From positions 1,178,001 to 1,242,000 of the forward strand of contig CAWHMS010000002.1 in NCBI GenBank assembly GCA_963830495.1: a DNA stretch of 64,000 nt, given 5' to 3'. The stretch's first letter is position 1. Each line of letters begins with the position of its first letter. Source of the DNA: CAWHMS01 sp963830495. GTDB lineage: Bacteria; Actinomycetota; Actinomycetes; Propionibacteriales; Nocardioidaceae. Below the pieces are notes generated by a model. It was given only the letters and a program-made list of their open reading frames with translations. It had not been told where the DNA came from and did not search any database. Below, piece by piece: positions 1 through 8,201 of the stretch. The position numbers were made by a program, and so were the translations under genes.

Positions 1-114
1 GGGCATCCGCGATGAAGCGCGCGCGGGTTCGCTGAACATGAGCGTTCGAGCACTCCTTCGGCACCGCAGACACTCAAGTTCGCACCGCTGTGCCACGGTG
101 GGCCATTCCGTAGA

Positions 115-765
115 GTGCCGAGGGTGGACGTGATCGCGGGGTACGACCCGGACCTCGATCCGGCGGAGCTCGATTTCCATCGGCGCTTCGGCCCGTGGGA
201 CGCGTTCACTCCGCTCGAAGCCCGCGACGTCTTCGACCGGACCGGGCTCGAGTGGTGGGTCGCCGGCGGGTGGTCGATCGAGGCGTTCACGGGGCTGGCG
301 CGCCCGCACGAGGACATCGACGTGTCCATCTGGCGAAGCGACGTGCCGGCCCTGATCGACGTGCTCGAGAGTCGCTATCACCTGTGGGCTGCCGGGCCCG
401 GCCTGATGCCGCTGTACGACGACCGCCGTGAGCTGCCGGAGGAGTCCGACCAGGTCTGGATCCGTGAGCATGCGCTCGCTCCCTGGCGGGCCGACATCGT
501 GCTCAACCGCGACCGCGAGGGCCGCTGGCTCTCGCGGCGCGATCCAGACTTCGACGCGCCGCTACTCGAGGTCACCTTCGTCAAGGAGGGCGTGCGGTAT
601 CTCAACCCCGAGATCGCCCTCAGCTTCAAGGCAAAGCTGTCCCGGCCCAAGGACGACCGGGACTTCGAGGCGGCGGCGCCGTTGATGTCCGACCACGCGC
701 GGGGCTTTCTGGCCGACTTCCTCGCCCGCAAGGAGCCGTCACATCCCTGGCGGGCGCGGCTCTGA
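115..765 (+). CDS. nucleotidyltransferase-fold protein, aminoglycoside adenylyltransferase-like
   Basis: A 216-residue protein with the nucleotidyltransferase signature: a Gly-Gly-Trp stretch (residues 51-53, context WWVAGGWSIEAFTG) followed by H65-E66-D67-I68-D69, whose acidic residues would bind the catalytic metals. This arrangement is typical of the AadB/2''-nucleotidyltransferase-like family, where the enzyme transfers AMP to a hydroxyl group. Such chromosomal homologues in actinomycetes are usually of unknown substrate, so drug resistance should not be assumed. The chosen start is GTG at 115; a second in-frame GTG at 124 is possible, and neither has a clear ribosome binding site. The 114 bases before it show no gene. 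The cysteine desulfurase begins 24 bases downstream. Confidence 0.75.
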   Translation: MPRVDVIAGYDPDLDPAELDFHRRFGPWDAFTPLEARDVFDRTGLEWWVAGGWSIEAFTGLARPHEDIDVSIWRSDVPALIDVLESRYHLWAAGPGLMPLYDDRRELPEESDQVWIREHALAPWRADIVLNRDREGRWLSRRDPDFDAPLLEVTFVKEGVRYLNPEIALSFKAKLSRPKDDRDFEAAAPLMSDHARGFLADFLARKEPSHPWRARL

Positions 766-788
766 CCGGGCCGTATCCTTGTCAGGCG

Positions 789-2006
789 ATGCCTCACCGC
801 ACAGCCTCCTCCGTCACCTACCTCGACCACGCGGCCACGACGCCCGTCTACCCCGAGGTCATCGACGCGATCGCTCGGCAGCTGGGCCGGGTCGGCAACG
901 CCTCGTCGCTGCACGGATCGGGTCGTGCTGCTCGTCGAGCCGTCGAGGAGTCCCGAGAGGCGATCGCCTCCGCCGTGGGTGCACGTCCCTCCGAGGTCGT
1001 CTTCACCTCGGGCGGCACCGAGTCCGACAACCTCGCCGTCAAGGGGCTGTTCTGGTCGCGCCAGGCTCAGGACCCGCGGCGGACTCGCATTCTCACGTCC
1101 GCCATCGAGCATCATGCGGTGCTCGACCCCGTGCACTGGCTGGCGTCCACGGCAGGCGCGGACGTCGAGCTGCTCCCCGTCGACTCAGACGGCAGGCTCG
1201 ACGTCGATGCGGCGCGTACGTCGATCGAGCGCGACCCCGCGAGCGTGGCCCTCGTCAGTGTGATGTGGGCCAACAACGAGGTCGGCACGGTGCAGCCCGT
1301 GCACGAGCTAGCGGCGTCGGCCGCACCTCACGGCATCCCGGTGCACACCGACGCCGTCCAGGCGTTGGGACAGCTACCGCTCGACTTCACCACATCGGGT
1401 GTCGACGCGATGACCCTCACAGGTCACAAGATCGGCGGACCGGTCGGGGTCGGCGTGTTGCTGCTGCGTCGCGAGGCCGAGCCGGTCCCCCTGCTGCACG
1501 GCGGCGGGCAGGAGCGCGACGTACGGTCGGGCACGATCGACAGCGCTTCCGTCGTTGGCTTGGCACTCGCCACCGACGTGGCGGTCAACGGCCAGCCCGA
1601 CCGCGCGCGAGTGCTGGCGACGCTGCGAGACGAACTCGTGACCGGACTCCAGGCCGCGGTCCCTGGCCTCGAGCTCAACGGCGGCGGTGGCCAGCAGCGG
1701 CTCCCGGGCAACGTCCACGTCTCCTTCCCCGGTTGTGAAGGGGACTCGCTGCTCATGCTCCTCGACGCGCAGGGCGTGGAGTGCTCGACCGGGTCGGCCT
1801 GCTCGGCCGGCGTACCGCAGGCCTCCCACGTGCTGCTCGCCATGGGCCGGGCCGACGCCGCCGCCAGGTCGTCGCTGCGATTCTCTCTCGGCCACACCTC
1901 GACGCGGGACGACGTAGCGCGACTGCTCGACGTCATCGTCCCGGTGGTCGAGCGCGCGCGTGCCGCCGGCGCGCTGTCCGCCCTGCCCGCGGCGGTGTCG
2001 TCGTGA
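789..2006 (+). CDS. cysteine desulfurase (NifS/IscS class V aminotransferase family)
   Basis: A 405-residue PLP enzyme that removes sulfur from cysteine and passes it on as a persulfide. The N-terminus YLDHAATTPVYPEV is the class V signature. The PLP-binding lysine is K214 in LTGHKIGGP, and the persulfide-carrying cysteine is C338 within STGSACSAG. The gene ends in GTGA shared with mnmA, so the two are translationally coupled; this strongly suggests that the main sulfur acceptor is MnmA and the product is 2-thiouridine in tRNA rather than general Fe-S assembly. Length is normal for the family. Assignment to a desulfurase is firm; the specific partner is inferred from context. Confidence 0.93.
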   Translation: MPHRTASSVTYLDHAATTPVYPEVIDAIARQLGRVGNASSLHGSGRAARRAVEESREAIASAVGARPSEVVFTSGGTESDNLAVKGLFWSRQAQDPRRTRILTSAIEHHAVLDPVHWLASTAGADVELLPVDSDGRLDVDAARTSIERDPASVALVSVMWANNEVGTVQPVHELAASAAPHGIPVHTDAVQALGQLPLDFTTSGVDAMTLTGHKIGGPVGVGVLLLRREAEPVPLLHGGGQERDVRSGTIDSASVVGLALATDVAVNGQPDRARVLATLRDELVTGLQAAVPGLELNGGGGQQRLPGNVHVSFPGCEGDSLLMLLDAQGVECSTGSACSAGVPQASHVLLAMGRADAAARSSLRFSLGHTSTRDDVARLLDVIVPVVERARAAGALSALPAAVSS

Positions 2007-3094
2007 GGGTCGTGGCCGCCATGTCGGGCGGGGTGGACTCGGCCGTCGCGGCCGCGCGAGCAGTGCAAGCGGGTCACCACGTCACGGGCATCCACCTCGC
2101 TCTGTCGCGCAACCCGAAGTCCTACCGCTCGGGGGCCCGTGGCTGCTGCACGATCGAGGACTCCAACGATGCTCGGCGTGCTGCTGACGTCATTGGGATC
2201 CCCTTCTACGTCTGGGATCTGAGCGACCGCTTCCACGACGATGTGGTCGAGGACTTCATGACCGAGTACGCCGCCGGACGCACCCCCAACCCGTGCCTGC
2301 GCTGCAACGAGAAGATCAAGTTCGCCGCGGTTCTCGACCGGGCGTTGGCGCTCGGCTTCGACGCCGTGGCGACCGGCCACTACGCGCAGCTGCGCACCGG
2401 CGACGACGGCCTGATCGAGATGCACCGGGCCGTCGACATGGGCAAGGACCAGTCCTACGTGCTCGGTGTGCTGACCCAGGAGCAGCTGGCACACGCGCTC
2501 TTTCCGCTAGGCGACTCGCGCAAGCACGACGTACGCATCGAGGCAGAGCAGCGCGGCCTCGCGGTCGCTCAGAAGCCCGACAGCCACGACATCTGCTTCA
2601 TCAGCGACGGTGACACCGCCGGGTGGTTGCGAGACAAGCTCGGCGAGGGCTCGGGCGACATCGTGGCCAGCTCCGGGGAGGTGCTCGGATCACACGACGG
2701 GACGTTCGGCTTCACGATCGGGCAGCGCAAGGGCCTTCGGCTCGGCCGGCCGGCGCCCGACGGGAAGCCCCGGTACGTGCTGGACATCGAGCCCGTGTCG
2801 GGTCGGGTCACCGTCGGCTCCCGCGACGAGCTGACTGTGAATGGCCTGGTCGCGACCAAGCCGCGCTGGTGCGGGACGGTGCCGGCGTCCGAGCTGGAGT
2901 GCACGGTGCAGCTACGGGCGCACGGCGACGAGCATCGCGCCAAGGCCCGGGTCGTCGGTCACCAGGTCGAGATCGACCTGCTCGAGCCGGCCTCCGGAGT
3001 GGCGCCCGGCCAGGCCGCGGTGATCTACGCCGGCTCACGAGTCGTCGGCAGCGCGACGATCACCCGTACCCGCCGACTCGCCCAGAGCTCGTGA
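2003..3094 (+). CDS. mnmA: tRNA-specific 2-thiouridylase MnmA
   Basis: A 363-residue enzyme that adenylates and thiolates U34 of tRNAs for Lys, Glu and Gln. The ATP-pyrophosphatase PP-loop SGGVDS lies at residues 8-13. The two catalytic cysteines are visible as C101 (in NPCLRCNEKIKF) and C198 (in SHDICFIS). The start is GTG at 2003, which overlaps the stop of the cysteine desulfurase by four bases. An open frame extends further upstream inside that gene, but the PP-loop must lie at the extreme N-terminus, which fixes the start. The operon pairing supplies sulfur donor and acceptor from one mRNA. Confidence 0.95.
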   Translation: MRVVAAMSGGVDSAVAAARAVQAGHHVTGIHLALSRNPKSYRSGARGCCTIEDSNDARRAADVIGIPFYVWDLSDRFHDDVVEDFMTEYAAGRTPNPCLRCNEKIKFAAVLDRALALGFDAVATGHYAQLRTGDDGLIEMHRAVDMGKDQSYVLGVLTQEQLAHALFPLGDSRKHDVRIEAEQRGLAVAQKPDSHDICFISDGDTAGWLRDKLGEGSGDIVASSGEVLGSHDGTFGFTIGQRKGLRLGRPAPDGKPRYVLDIEPVSGRVTVGSRDELTVNGLVATKPRWCGTVPASELECTVQLRAHGDEHRAKARVVGHQVEIDLLEPASGVAPGQAAVIYAGSRVVGSATITRTRRLAQSS

Positions 3095-3143
3095 ACGGTG
3101 GCGGCGGACATCGCCGGTCGCAACGCCGGCAGGCTCGGATAGC

Positions 3144-3979
3144 GTGGCCGACGTGTTCGTGTCCTCGGGTTCCGCGCAGCTCGCCTATGACGACGCCGGC
3201 GGCGACGGTGGTGCCGACGTCCTCCTGATCCATGCGGGAGTCACCGATCGGCGCAGCTGGGAGCCGGTCGTCGACGTCCTCACCCCGGGGCACCGCTGCA
3301 TCGCGTACGACGCTCGCGGCTTCGGCGAGACCACCTACGAGCGGCAGGACGGCTGGTCGCCCGTCGACGACGCCGTCGCGGTCCTGGACGCCACCGGAGT
3401 GCGCCGAGCGGTCGTCGTGGCCGGCTCCATGGGTGGTCGTACGGCGATCGACCTCGCCCTTGCGCATCCAAATCGGGTTGTGGGGCTGGTGCTGATCGGC
3501 GCGGCCGTGCGTGGGGCGCCGTACCCCGAGCTCACGGAAGGGCCGACCGCGGACCTGAGCGCCAGGATCGAAGCAGCGGAGGAGAGCGGTGACTGGCGCG
3601 AGGTCAACCGGCTCGAGGCGTGGATGTGGCTCGACGGACCGAGCGCTCCGGAGGGTCGGGTGTCCGGCCTGATCAGGAACCTCTTCCTGGAGATGAACGG
3701 GCGAGCCCTGCAGGCTGACGACCCTGGCGATCAGGCCCTCATGCCGACGCCTGGTCGATGATCGAGCAGATCACGGTGCCGACGCTGGTGCTGGTGGGCA
3801 AGCTCGATGCTCAAGACATCCAGGTCGTCGACGAGCAGCTGGCGCAGCGGCTCCCCAGCTCGCGCCTGGTCTGGCTCGACGGTGTCGCCCACCTGCCGCA
3901 CTTCGAAGGCGACCGCGCCACGCTGGGCGAGATCATGGACTTCGTCGGTGCCCTGCCCCCCGACCCCGCTGATGGCTGA
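3144..3979 (+). pseudogene. alpha/beta hydrolase split by a frameshift
   Basis: Two adjacent reading frames together make one alpha/beta hydrolase of about 275 residues. The first (3144-3761, GTG start) carries the HAG oxyanion region, the DARGFGETT strand and the nucleophile elbow AGSMGG. The second (3758-3979) carries the last Asp strand (TVPTLVLVGKLD) and the catalytic His in WLDGVAHLPHFE. Normal homologues run straight through. Here the frame changes by -1 at about 3740-3750, where the second frame reads ADAWSMIEQITVPT. The break leaves an ATGA overlap (3758-3761), so coupled translation of two fragments is conceivable. A sequencing error or true decay are the simpler readings. The 3' end overlaps the next gene by eight bases. 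Confidence 0.7.
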
Positions 3980-5024
3980 CGCTCTCGAGCACAGTGGCGG
4001 ACAAAGCTTCAGCCACGAGGTGGTGGCTTCGGGGATCGGGTCGATGCCCGGCGAGGACTTCGCCGAGAGCATGCGGGTCGTGCTGGGTGAGCTTGGTGAG
4101 CTGCCGCACCTGGCCGAGCTGCCGGACCGGGGTGCGCACGCTGCCATGACCGGCCGGAGCCTGGCCGTCGTCAACGACCTGGGCATCGACCTGCAGCCGG
4201 CGGGGTGGCGGCTGACCGACGCCTCCGGGGTGGATCACCGGCGCGCCATCTCGTTGCTGTCGCGCGATCTCGACACGGTCGAGGAGCTGGCCGCCGGACA
4301 CACCGGTCGGTTCAAGCTGCAGATCGCGGGGCCGTGGACGCTTGCCTCGACGGTCGAACGTCCGCGCGGCGACCGCGTCCTCGCCGATCACGGCGCGCGT
4401 CGCGACCTCGCCCAGGCGTTGGCCGAGGGGGTCTCCCGGCATGTCGCTGAGGTGCGGGGACGGCTCTCGCGGGCCGACGGCCTGGTAGTCCAGATCGACG
4501 AGCCGGCGCTGCCTGCGGTGCTGGCCGCCCGGGTCCCCACGGCCAGCGGCTTCGGCCGACACCGTGCGGTGACGCCGCCCGACGCTGCCCGCGCGCTCGG
4601 CTGGGTGCTGGAGGCAGCCCGTGCGGCGGGGGCCGCGACCGTGGTGCACTGTTGCGCACCAGACGTGCCGTTCGACGTACTGCGGGAGACCTCGGCGGAG
4701 GCGATCAGCCTGGACCAGTCGCTCGTCGGCACAGACCAGTACGACGACGTCGCGGCCTGGGTCGAGGCGGGGCGGCAGGTGTGGCCCAGCGTCATACCGA
4801 GCGTCGATCCGGCAACTCCGCCCGACGACCGACAGCTGACCCTCGAGGTGCTGCGGTGGTGGGCCGGGCTCGGGTTCAGCGAGGTGGAGACCCTGCCGGG
4901 CTTCGTCGTCACCCCTACGTGCGGGCTCGCCGCGGCATCCCCCTCCTGGGCGCGTAAGGCACTCGGACTGGCGGCCGGCGTGGCACGGAACGTGTCGGCG
5001 GAGCAGGGCAGGATGGAGCCATGA
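3972..5024 (+). CDS. core MetE-like (cobalamin-independent methionine synthase C-terminal family) protein
   Basis: A 350-residue protein matching only the C-terminal catalytic barrel of cobalamin-independent methionine synthase, about half the length of MetE. It shows VVHCCAPD, matching the His-x-Cys zinc ligands, and TPTCGLA, matching the distal zinc Cys. The position where classical MetE has a Glu zinc ligand reads SLDQSL instead. Known core-MetE proteins act with corrinoid or other methyl donors, so the methyl donor here is uncertain. The ATG at 3972 overlaps the previous gene by eight bases and its stop is ATGA-coupled to ligA. A longer upstream frame exists but runs through the hydrolase gene. 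Confidence 0.75.
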   Translation: MADALEHSGGQSFSHEVVASGIGSMPGEDFAESMRVVLGELGELPHLAELPDRGAHAAMTGRSLAVVNDLGIDLQPAGWRLTDASGVDHRRAISLLSRDLDTVEELAAGHTGRFKLQIAGPWTLASTVERPRGDRVLADHGARRDLAQALAEGVSRHVAEVRGRLSRADGLVVQIDEPALPAVLAARVPTASGFGRHRAVTPPDAARALGWVLEAARAAGAATVVHCCAPDVPFDVLRETSAEAISLDQSLVGTDQYDDVAAWVEAGRQVWPSVIPSVDPATPPDDRQLTLEVLRWWAGLGFSEVETLPGFVVTPTCGLAAASPSWARKALGLAAGVARNVSAEQGRMEP

Positions 5025-7156
5025 CCGAGCAGATCCCCGACACGACGGCCGAGGTGCGTGCCGCGCCCGCGGACGCGCGGGAGCGCCACGCTGCGCTGGC
5101 CGACGAGATCGAGGGTCACCGGTGGCGTTACTACATCCACGATGCTCCGACGGTCAGCGACGGCGAGTTCGACGCGCTGCTGCACGAGCTCGAGCAGCTG
5201 GAGGAGCAGTACCCGGAGCTGCGCACGCCGGACTCGCCGACGCAGAAGGTCGGCGGTGCCGTCTCGACCCTTTTCACCGCCGTCGAGCACGCCGAGCGCA
5301 TGATGAGCCTCGACAACGCCTTCTCGCTGGCCGACCTCGACTCGTGGGCCACCCGACTCGGCCGCGACGGTGTCGAGGAGGCTGAGTACCTGGTCGAGCT
5401 CAAGGTCGACGGTCTGGCCATCAACCTCAGCTACGAGGGCGGCCGGCTCATTCGTGGGGCGACCCGCGGTGACGGCCGCTCGGGCGAAGACGTCACGCCC
5501 AACGTGCGCACGATCGAGGGCATCCCGCACCGGCTGCGCGCGTCTGACGAGTTCCCCGTTCCGGAGTTCGTCGAGGTGCGGGGCGAGGTCTTCTTCCCTG
5601 TCGCAGCGTTCGAGCAGCTCAACGCCGGGTTGGTCGAGGCGGACAAGCCGCCGTTCTCCAACCCGCGGAATGCCGCAGCGGGCTCGCTCCGGCAGAAGGA
5701 TCCCCGCGTCACCGCGACTCGACCCCTGCAGATGGTCTGTCACGGGCTGGGCGCCCGGCGTGGTTTCGAGCCGCAGCGGCAGTCGGAGGCCTACGCGGCC
5801 CTCGCGGCCTGGGGGCTGCCGACCAGCGACCGCGCGAAGGTGCTCCCTGACCTGGCTGCCGTGGGCGAGTTCATCGAGTGGTACGGCGCGCATCGCCACG
5901 ACGTCGAGCACGAGATCGACGGAGTCGTGGTCAAGGTCGACCAGGTCTCGCTGCAGCGCCGGCTGGGCTCGACCTCGCGCGCGCCCCGGTGGGCGATCGC
6001 CTACAAGTACCCGCCGGAGGAGGTCACGACGAGGCTCCTCGACATCGAGGTCAACGTCGGCCGCACCGGTCGGGTCACGCCGTACGGCCGGATGGAGCCC
6101 GTGCGGGTGGCCGGGTCGACGGTCGAGTTCGCGACGCTGCACAACGCGTCTGAGGTACGACGCAAGGGTGTCCTGATCGGTGACACCGTGGTGCTGCGCA
6201 AAGCGGGTGACGTGATCCCCGAGATCGTCGGACCGGTGGCCGACCTGCGCACGGGCGACGAGCGCGAGTTCGAGATGCCCACCGAGTGTCCGGCCTGCGG
6301 CACCACCCTCGCCTACGAGAAGGCGGGAGACGCCGACATCCGGTGTCCCAACCAGCGGTCCTGCCCTGCCCAGCTCCGTGAGCGGGTCTTCCACGTCGCA
6401 GGCCGGGGCGCGTTCGACATCGAGGGTCTCGGTTTCGAGGCAGCCACCGCGTTGCTCGACTCCAAGGCCATCTCCGATGAGGGCGACCTCTTCACGCTCG
6501 ACGAGCAAACGCTGCTGACAGTCCCTCTCTTCACCCGCGCACCAAAGAAGGGCGAGGGTGACGAGCCGGTGCTCTCGGCCAACGGGGCTCGGCTGCTCGA
6601 CAACCTGCAGGCGGCCAAGGAACGCCCGCTGTGGCGTGCCCTGGTCGGACTCTCGATCCGGCACGTCGGGCCGACCGCGGCCCGGGCGCTGGCCGACGAG
6701 TTCGGGTCGCTCGACGCCATCGACAGGGCTGATGTGGAGGCGCTGGCCGCGGCCGAGGGAGTCGGCATGACCATTGCCGAGTCGATCCGCGAGTGGTTCG
6801 CTGTCGACTGGCACCGAGCCGTCGTCGACAAGTGGCGCGAGGCCGGCGTACGCCTCGTCGACGAGCGCGACGAGACCGTGCCGCGCACCCTTGCCGGCCT
6901 GTCGATCGTCGTAACCGGCAGCCTGGAGGGGTGGTCCCGCGACCAGGCCAAGGAGGACATCGTCTCGCGTGGCGGCAAGGCGAGCTCATCGGTCTCGAAA
7001 GGCACCAGCTTCGTCGTCGTCGGCGAGTCGCCCGGCGCCAAGCATGAGAAGGCTGTGTCGCTGAAGGTGCCGGTGCTCGACGAGGAGGGCTTCGCGGTGC
7101 TGCTCGGCAGCGGCCCGGACGCCGCACGCGAGGTGGCCACGGTGGGCGAAGCGTGA
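5021..7156 (+). CDS. ligA: NAD+-dependent DNA ligase LigA
   Basis: A 711-residue replicative DNA ligase that seals nicks using NAD+. The N-terminal Ia domain (YYIHDAPTVSDGEFDALL) is followed by the adenylation domain with the KVDG motif, its lysine at about residue 128. Then come the OB fold, a four-cysteine zinc finger (CPACGTTLAYEKAGDADIRC, with a further Cys following), helix-hairpin-helix repeats and a C-terminal BRCT domain (TLAGLSIVVTGSLEGWSRD). Length and domain order are standard. It starts in an ATGA overlap with the MetE-like gene and ends in GTGA with a small membrane protein gene. Confidence 0.97.
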   Translation: MTEQIPDTTAEVRAAPADARERHAALADEIEGHRWRYYIHDAPTVSDGEFDALLHELEQLEEQYPELRTPDSPTQKVGGAVSTLFTAVEHAERMMSLDNAFSLADLDSWATRLGRDGVEEAEYLVELKVDGLAINLSYEGGRLIRGATRGDGRSGEDVTPNVRTIEGIPHRLRASDEFPVPEFVEVRGEVFFPVAAFEQLNAGLVEADKPPFSNPRNAAAGSLRQKDPRVTATRPLQMVCHGLGARRGFEPQRQSEAYAALAAWGLPTSDRAKVLPDLAAVGEFIEWYGAHRHDVEHEIDGVVVKVDQVSLQRRLGSTSRAPRWAIAYKYPPEEVTTRLLDIEVNVGRTGRVTPYGRMEPVRVAGSTVEFATLHNASEVRRKGVLIGDTVVLRKAGDVIPEIVGPVADLRTGDEREFEMPTECPACGTTLAYEKAGDADIRCPNQRSCPAQLRERVFHVAGRGAFDIEGLGFEAATALLDSKAISDEGDLFTLDEQTLLTVPLFTRAPKKGEGDEPVLSANGARLLDNLQAAKERPLWRALVGLSIRHVGPTAARALADEFGSLDAIDRADVEALAAAEGVGMTIAESIREWFAVDWHRAVVDKWREAGVRLVDERDETVPRTLAGLSIVVTGSLEGWSRDQAKEDIVSRGGKASSSVSKGTSFVVVGESPGAKHEKAVSLKVPVLDEEGFAVLLGSGPDAAREVATVGEA

Positions 7157-7341
7157 ACGGTCCTGATCGCGGGGCAGACGACCGGTACGACGCACGGCCG
7201 GACGGCGTCGATCCGCGTGGCGTGCCGGGGGACCGGTCCGGACGGGAGGGCCTCATCCTCGCTGCCGCACTGCTCGCCGCCGTGCTGGGGCTGGTGGTGA
7301 CCCTCGGCTGGGTCGTCTTCCACCGGATCACCGGCGCCTGA
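7153..7341 (+). CDS. small single-pass membrane protein
   Basis: A 62-residue protein with a charged, Asp/Arg-rich N-terminal half and one hydrophobic helix (about residues 34-56, LILAAALLAAVLGLVVTLGW). It ends with a short FHRITGA tail. I do not recognise a family. The GTG start overlaps the ligA stop in GTGA, a coupling arrangement used repeatedly in this window, which supports translation. The predicted orientation would leave the polar segment in the cytoplasm or outside, which cannot be decided from sequence. No function is proposed. Confidence 0.6.
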   Translation: MNGPDRGADDRYDARPDGVDPRGVPGDRSGREGLILAAALLAAVLGLVVTLGWVVFHRITGA

Positions 7342-7387
7342 GCCTGCGGGGCCGCCGGCGTACTGGTCCGGAGCTACCCTCGAGCAC

Positions 7388-7822
7388 ATGAGCCGTGCCA
7401 CCGACTACGCACCGAGTCCGTCGCGCTGGGTCCGCAACCAGGTCGAGACCATCGAGGAGACCGGCGACACCCGGTCGGTACATATCCAGCACCGTCCGGT
7501 CGTGCTGCTCACCATGCGCGGCGCCAAGACCGGCATGATCCGCAAGGTTCCGCTGATGCGGGTCGCGCACCAAGGGGTCTATCTTGCCGTCGCCAGCAAG
7601 GGCGGCGGACCGCGCGACCCGGTGTGGGTGCGCAATCTTGACGCCGAACCTGACATCGAGATCCAGGACGGCACCCGGTCGTGGCCGGTGCGGGCTCGCC
7701 GGCTCGAGGGCGACGAGCGAGCGATGTGGTGGGCTCGCGCGATCGAGGCGTTTCCGCCGTACGCCGACTACCAGCGCAACACCGATCGGGTCATCCCGCT
7801 GTTCGCGCTGGAGCCCCGCTGA
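7388..7822 (+). CDS. F420-dependent (Ddn/DUF385-type) nitroreductase-family protein
   Basis: A 144-residue split-beta-barrel protein of the deazaflavin-dependent nitroreductase (Ddn, DUF385) family. Typical stretches are visible: RPVVLLTMRGAKTGMIRKVPLMRV, the glycine-bearing GVYLAVASKGGGP loop, DPVWVRNL and a terminal VIPLFALEP. Family members use reduced F420 to reduce quinones or nitro compounds; many actinomycetes carry dozens of paralogues with unknown substrates. A cofactor gene (cofC-like) is also present in this window at 43746-44402, consistent with F420 use by the organism. The start is ATG at 7388. Confidence 0.8.
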   Translation: MSRATDYAPSPSRWVRNQVETIEETGDTRSVHIQHRPVVLLTMRGAKTGMIRKVPLMRVAHQGVYLAVASKGGGPRDPVWVRNLDAEPDIEIQDGTRSWPVRARRLEGDERAMWWARAIEAFPPYADYQRNTDRVIPLFALEPR

Positions 7823-7880
7823 ACCAGGCGTGAGGCGAACCACCTGACGGGTCAAGGAGCGGGAAGGGGGCCGCCTTAAG

Positions 7881-8201
7881 ATGGCAGCCATGTCCGATTC
7901 CCCGCCGACCTTGAGCCGTGACGATGTCGCCTACCTCGCGCAGCTGGCCCGGATCGATCTGACCGACGCGGAGCTCGACCATCTCGCGCCCCAGCTTGCG
8001 GTGATCCTCGAGTCGGTGACGGCGGTCAGCGCGGTGGCGGCGGCCGACATCCCGCCGACGTCGCACGCGCTCCCGCTGCAGAACGTCTTCCGTCCGGACG
8101 AGAACAGCCCGAGCCTGACCCCCGACCAGGCCCTGTCGGGCGCACCGGAGGCGCACGAGCAGCGCTTCAGCGTGCCCCGAATCCTGGGGGAGGAGGCGTG
8201 A
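7881..8201 (+). CDS. gatC: aspartyl/glutamyl-tRNA amidotransferase subunit C
   Basis: A 106-residue small subunit of the tRNA-dependent amidotransferase that converts Glu-tRNA(Gln) to Gln-tRNA(Gln). It shows the family pattern LSRDDVAYLAQLARIDLTDAEL near the N-terminus and the FRPDENSPSLTPDQAL tail. Two ATG codons compete (7881 and 7890). The purine-rich GGGAAGGGGG just upstream is spaced about 10 bases from 7881, so that start is preferred. The gene overlaps gatA in GTGA and begins the gatCAB operon. Confidence 0.93.
   Translation: MAAMSDSPPTLSRDDVAYLAQLARIDLTDAELDHLAPQLAVILESVTAVSAVAAADIPPTSHALPLQNVFRPDENSPSLTPDQALSGAPEAHEQRFSVPRILGEEA

Noticed and set aside
115..765. Acquired aminoglycoside resistance gene
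   Set aside because: The fold fits, but there is no mobile context and composition matches the host; substrate cannot be inferred.
4388..6814. Long minus-strand frame (808 codons) antisense to the MetE-like gene and ligA
   Set aside because: No domain or plausible start; a by-product of high GC and strong codon bias in the real genes.
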